A stretch of 8,595 nucleotides of DNA from Clostridia bacterium (GTDB lineage Bacteria > Bacillota > Clostridia > Christensenellales > DTU072), in the NCBI GenBank assembly GCA_028703745.1, contig JAQVME010000045.1:1-8595 (forward strand), written 5' to 3'. Made by a program: the position numbers and the translations under genes. Under the pieces are notes generated by a model. It made no database searches. It was not told where the DNA came from and saw only the letters and a list, made by a program, of their open reading frames with translations. The number at the start of each line of letters is the position of its first letter. The stretch's first letter is position 1. Shown piece after piece: positions 6,523-8,595 of the stretch.

Positions 6523-7260
6523 TCAGCCGCATTCGATCATCAGCTTGTCGGCAATCAGAGCTATTAGTTCTCCGTTCGTGGGTTTCTCGCCTTTTGAGTA
6601 TATTTTTATGCCAAATATCAAGTTTATGTTCTCTATTTTGCCCCGACTCCAAGCTACCTCTATTGCGTGGCGAATGGCTCTTTCTACCTTGCTTGCGGTG
6701 GTGTTGAACTGGTCGGCGATGGAGGGGTATAGTTTCTTTGTTATGTTGTTTATCATGTCGGGCTTGGATACGGAAAGCTTGACTGCTTCTCTCAGGAATT
6801 GGTATCCTTTTATGTGGGGAGGTATGCCCGAGCGGATGAAGATATTCGACAATTTTTCGTCTAGCATCTTGTTCTCGTTCAGACGCAGCCTGAAAGAGCT
6901 TGGAGCGGACTTCAGCGAAAGTAGCTTACCGCGTAGGTCCTCCATTGTATACGGCTTGCACAGCATAAGCCTGGCGCTGTAACGCAGCGTTCTTTCCAAC
7001 AAATCCTCGGTTTTTTCTTCAACGGTAATAACCAATGCAGGTTTCTTGGAAAAGTGGTGGCAGCAGTCGTCAATAGAAACATCGTCTGTAGACATGGACA
7101 AGTCGATAATCAGCACGTCAACATAATTAATTGACTTCAGCTGATGGATATTGGACAGCGTGGCTATGAGGTTTATCTCATTGTCGTCATCGAAGTAATT
7201 TTTCGCGTCAAGCAATAGGGAAATATTGCTGTCGGCAAGCGCAACATTCATTTTTTCCAT
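6523..7260 (-). CDS. spo0A: Spo0A-like response regulator with a divergent receiver domain
   Basis: Master regulator type of sporulation and stationary phase in Firmicutes; a DNA-binding protein of 245 residues (B. subtilis Spo0A about 267). The C-terminal effector domain (about 136-245) is close to canonical: GIPPHIKGYQFLREAV (145-160), then FNTTASKVERAIRHAIEVAW (185-204, recognition helix) and KPTNGELIALIADKL (226-240). The N-terminal receiver (about 3-115) is eroded. It keeps a phosphoacceptor D53 (LIID), T79 and K102 (CKPYT), but the usual acidic pair is D10-S11 (LADSN) and the MP..DG turn after the acceptor is lost (LSMSTDD). Phosphorylation may be weakened or altered. The ATG at 7260 is preceded by AAAAGGAGT and its own promoter. 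No spoIVB, the usual neighbour, is in view. Identity rests on the effector domain; a second Spo0A-like paralogue elsewhere in the genome is possible. Confidence 0.9.
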   Translation of the reverse strand: MEKMNVALADSNISLLLDAKNYFDDDNEINLIATLSNIHQLKSINYVDVLIIDLSMSTDDVSIDDCCHHFSKKPALVITVEEKTEDLLERTLRYSARLMLCKPYTMEDLRGKLLSLKSAPSSFRLRLNENKMLDEKLSNIFIRSGIPPHIKGYQFLREAVKLSVSKPDMINNITKKLYPSIADQFNTTASKVERAIRHAIEVAWSRGKIENINLIFGIKIYSKGEKPTNGELIALIADKLMIECG

Positions 7261-7299
7261 AAAATACTCCTTTTTGTTGATTATTTGTTTAATATGTCA

Positions 7300-7328
7300 A
7301 TTATAGCACAGCGCTTTTTCAATAGCAA
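7300..7328 (-). promoter_or_regulatory. Promoter of the spo0A-like gene
   Basis: Reading leftward: TTGCTA (-35, 7323-7328), a 17-base spacer, and TATAAT (-10, 7300-7305) with an extended TG element (TGCTATAAT). The start point would be near 7293, giving a leader of about 33 bases that includes the AAAAGGAGT ribosome site (7266-7274). Confidence 0.65.
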
Positions 7329-7406
7329 TACTATTTTTGAAAGTAATTTGTACAAATATGAAATAACCTTGAAAATTTTGTCGGCGGATGTAAGATTTTA
7401 CGGATT

Positions 7407-7661
7407 TTAGGTCGATGATAGAATATATTCGGATAAGGAGTTCTTTATCTGCGTAAGAGTATCGGTTATCTGGTGAATTTTCATGTCTGCGAGTTGGAAC
7501 ATGATGATGTCTCGGGATAGGGGCTCGTTCAAGGAATTGTAATAAAGAAAGAATATTTCAATAATTTCAAGTGGACTCAAAAGCAAAGCAATACCTTTAT
7601 CAAGTACATTCTGCCAGTTGTCTCTAAAATAGTTTTCGATGTTTAATATTAAATTCTTCAC
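7407..7661 (-). CDS. Small unrecognised protein, 84 residues
   Basis: Not recognised. The predicted product is soluble and mostly helical. It begins VKNLILNIENYFRDNWQNVL, has a hydrophobic central segment (IALLLSPLEIIEIFFLYY, about 24-41) that is too broken by charge and proline for a confident membrane helix, and ends in a polar helix (about 58-82). There are no cysteine pairs or catalytic motifs. The GTG start at 7661 is chosen because AGAGGT lies just before it and a good promoter ends about 28 bases upstream. A longer reading from TTG 7766 has no ribosome site and would run across the promoter. It lies in the same orientation as the spo0A-like gene, 146 bases upstream of it, so weak read-through is possible, but each has its own promoter. 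Confidence 0.6.
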   Translation of the reverse strand: MKNLILNIENYFRDNWQNVLDKGIALLLSPLEIIEIFFLYYNSLNEPLSRDIIMFQLADMKIHQITDTLTQIKNSLSEYILSST

Positions 7662-7688
7662 GTCTACCTCTATGTAAGCAATGAAATT

Positions 7689-7717
7689 ATTATAACATTT
7701 ATTAGGATAAAATACAA
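7689..7717 (-). promoter_or_regulatory. Promoter of the 84-residue gene
   Basis: Reading leftward: TTGTAT (-35, 7712-7717), a 17-base spacer, and TATAAT (-10, 7689-7694) with extended TG (TGTTATAAT). The -35 is poor, but the extended -10 compensates. The start point would be near 7682, about 20 bases before the GTG codon. Confidence 0.6.
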
Positions 7718-7721
7718 TTGT

Positions 7722-7745
7722 AAAAAAAGGTAAGGCGCCTTGCCT
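7722..7745 (-). terminator. Leftward terminator-like hairpin with a T7 run and no gene in front of it
   Basis: Bases 7728-7745 are a near-perfect palindrome (AGG.AAGGCGCCTT.CCT). On the minus strand it forms a stem with one C-A mismatch around a GCGC loop and is followed at once by seven T. That is a standard intrinsic terminator for leftward transcription, although no minus-strand gene is seen to its right. It may insulate the promoter of the 84-residue gene or be left over from a lost gene. Confidence 0.5.
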
Positions 7746-7832
7746 CGTACATTTATAGAAAAGCAAGCGGGCAACACTAAAGATCTAACAACATTGGTTA
7801 TGGCAGCTTCAACCCGTTCAGAAATTTAATTC

Positions 7833-7861
7833 TTGAAAAAATACTGTTTGTGTGGTAATAT
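7833..7861 (+). promoter_or_regulatory. Promoter of the small membrane protein gene
   Basis: TTGAAA (7833-7838), a 17-base spacer, and TAATAT (7856-7861) with an extended TG (TGGTAATAT). The start would be near 7868, giving a leader of about 43 bases before the ATG at 7911. Confidence 0.65.
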
Positions 7862-7910
7862 TTAGGTGATGATAACAAAAATATGTCAGACAAAAAGCAA
7901 AGGAGAAAAG

Positions 7911-8132
7911 ATGGCGAAAGGTAGCAAGGGAAAAGGATATCTGAACCTCGGGTATTTAGCAAGCGTAATACTTGCAATAATTCCAATAACTAATCTGTTG
8001 CTGGGCGTTTATTCAAGGTTTACGAAAAAGAACCTTCCGGGCGCAATATTTAATATACTATTGTTCCCCTTATTCTGGGTTATAGATTTGATATGTATAG
8101 TCATTTACCGCAAACTGAAATTCCTTATATAG
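7911..8132 (+). CDS. Small basic two-helix membrane protein, 73 residues
   Basis: Function not recognised. The N-terminus is lysine- and glycine-rich (MAKGSKGKG). Two hydrophobic segments follow: about 14-33 (GYLASVILAIIPITNLLLGV) and about 44-66 (GAIFNILLFPLFWVIDLICI). They are joined by a positively charged loop (SRFTKKN), and the C-terminus is basic (YRKLKFLI). The positive ends and loop do not settle topology; a hairpin in the cytoplasmic membrane is likely. The ATG at 7911 is preceded by AAAGGAG at ideal spacing; an upstream in-frame ATG at 7866 lacks a site and would start at the promoter's +1, so it is rejected. It resembles small membrane proteins common in Firmicutes, and a small toxin or bacteriocin-immunity role cannot be shown. 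Confidence 0.75.
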   Translation: MAKGSKGKGYLNLGYLASVILAIIPITNLLLGVYSRFTKKNLPGAIFNILLFPLFWVIDLICIVIYRKLKFLI

Positions 8133-8195
8133 TCCGGCAAAGGGATTTTCAAAGACAAGAGGCATAAGTTTCATACGTATGTCTTTTATTATAGC

Positions 8196-8212
8196 GTTTG
8201 GTGGAACCAAAC
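8196..8212. promoter_or_regulatory. Perfect 7-base inverted repeat upstream of the cobalamin-binding gene
   Basis: GTTTGGT and ACCAAAC flank GGA, forming an exact palindromic hairpin. It is not followed by a T-run on either strand, so it is not an intrinsic terminator. It begins 3 bases after a TATTAT (8187-8192) that could be a -10 box, so it might be an operator at the start point or a leader hairpin. No cobalamin riboswitch is recognisable in the 122-base gap. Confidence 0.35.
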
Positions 8213-8254
8213 AAATATCGCAAAAAGCATTAATCTGATTGAGAGGAAGAAGAT

Positions 8255-8595
8255 ATGGATAAGCTTTATGAAAGGTTCAGAGGATATCTTGAGCAAGAGA
8301 ACAAGGAAGACTCCGTTAAGGTAATTCTTGAAGAATTCGGCAAAGCCCAGAGAGCAGAAGATTTCGTAGAAATTTACACAAAAGTTCTGGAACGCGCCTT
8401 GAACGAGATAACATGTGCATCAAAGGATAATAAGATATGTATTTGGAAAGAGCACATTCGCAGTTCAATAGTGCGCACAATACTCGAATGCGCATATCCA
8501 TTTATTGTTGAATTACGCAACAAACTGTTCGCGACTAGGCGTCATGGAACGGCCGTCATTATTTGTCCGGACGGAGAATATCACGCGATAGGCGC
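8255..8595 (+). CDS. Cobalamin (B12)-binding domain protein, N-terminal part (runs off the right edge)
   Basis: The 113 visible residues fit a helical cobalamin-cap domain (about 1-95) followed by the start of a Rossmann-type B12-binding domain. The cap carries IWKEHIRSSIVRTILE (63-78), with the EH pair (E66-H67) that in MerR/CarH-type and methyltransferase-type proteins faces the corrin. The next domain opens with AVIICPDGEYHAIGA (100 onward), matching the GE.HEIGA motif of CarH-like proteins; H110 is the likely lower axial cobalt ligand. The tryptophan of the W-x9-EH light-sensor motif is not at its place (S56), so an adenosylcobalamin photoreceptor role is not supported. There is no MerR helix-turn-helix in front, so it is probably a free-standing corrinoid-binding protein or sensor. 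The ATG at 8255 follows GAGAGGAAG. The C-terminal half is missing. Confidence 0.82.
   Translation, partial: MDKLYERFRGYLEQENKEDSVKVILEEFGKAQRAEDFVEIYTKVLERALNEITCASKDNKICIWKEHIRSSIVRTILECAYPFIVELRNKLFATRRHGTAVIICPDGEYHAIG

Noticed and set aside
7295..7300. Perfect TTGACA on the minus strand upstream of the spo0A-like gene
   Set aside because: No -10 box at 16-18 bases; the overlapping TATAAT with extended TG gives a better promoter.
7376..7385. Possible 0A-box (TTTTGTCGGC) upstream of the spo0A-like gene
   Set aside because: Only the first seven bases fit TTTGTCRAA; the trailing AA is replaced by GC and the site is about 85 bases from the predicted start point.
7662..7766. Longer version of the 84-residue protein starting at TTG 7766
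   Set aside because: No ribosome site, and the coding region would span the terminator-like hairpin and the promoter that serve the shorter gene.
8150..8190. AAAGACA...TGTCTTT repeat after the membrane protein gene as a terminator
   Set aside because: The loop is over 20 bases with an asymmetric interior and no clear T-run, so stability is doubtful.
1..8595. CRISPR array, tRNA, rRNA, insertion sequence or prophage elements
   Set aside because: No spaced direct repeats, cloverleaf sequences, transposase motifs or integrase-like coding regions were seen on either strand.

Overview
The window looks like chromosomal DNA of an anaerobic, spore-forming-lineage Firmicute (class Clostridia), probably a poorly characterised gut-type member. 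The reasons are a recognisable Spo0A DNA-binding domain, a clostridial-style RadC, strong AGGAGG-type ribosome binding sites, consensus sigma-A promoters with extended -10 elements, and an oxygen-sensitive 2-hydroxyacyl-CoA dehydratase activase system. Assignment below class is not possible from this sequence.

Layout. Bases 1-899 (minus) hold the first 299 residues of a GH13 alpha-glucosidase of the oligo-1,6-glucosidase type, cut by the left edge, with a clear promoter at 935-962. A gap of about 285 bases follows, containing a perfect 12-base palindrome with a LacI-like core but no recognised gene. From 1248 to 5558 (plus) is a tight four-gene cluster. It has two paralogous 2-hydroxyacyl-CoA dehydratase (HGD-D)-like proteins, a BcrAD/BadFG-type ATPase activase with both iron-sulfur cysteines, and a complete enolase. 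The first three genes overlap by 29 and 26 bases, and enolase starts 10 bases after the activase stop. radC (5669-6466, plus) has its own promoter and converges on a spo0A-like gene (6523-7260, minus) across a hairpin. To the right are an unrecognised 84-residue gene (7407-7661, minus), a 73-residue two-helix membrane protein (7911-8132, plus) and the start of a cobalamin-binding-domain protein (8255 to the right edge, plus).

How they may work together. The activase is expected to use ATP to drive an electron at very low potential onto iron-sulfur partner proteins; the two HGD-D-like proteins encoded just upstream are the obvious partners. Their substrate is unknown, as no CoA-transferase or acyl-CoA dehydrogenase is in view. 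Linking this set to enolase, a core glycolytic gene, is the most unusual arrangement here. The Spo0A-like protein keeps a near-canonical DNA-binding domain on an eroded receiver domain, so its control may differ from the standard phosphorelay. The GH13 enzyme would supply glucose from isomalto-oligosaccharides. The right-hand genes have no evident link to the rest.
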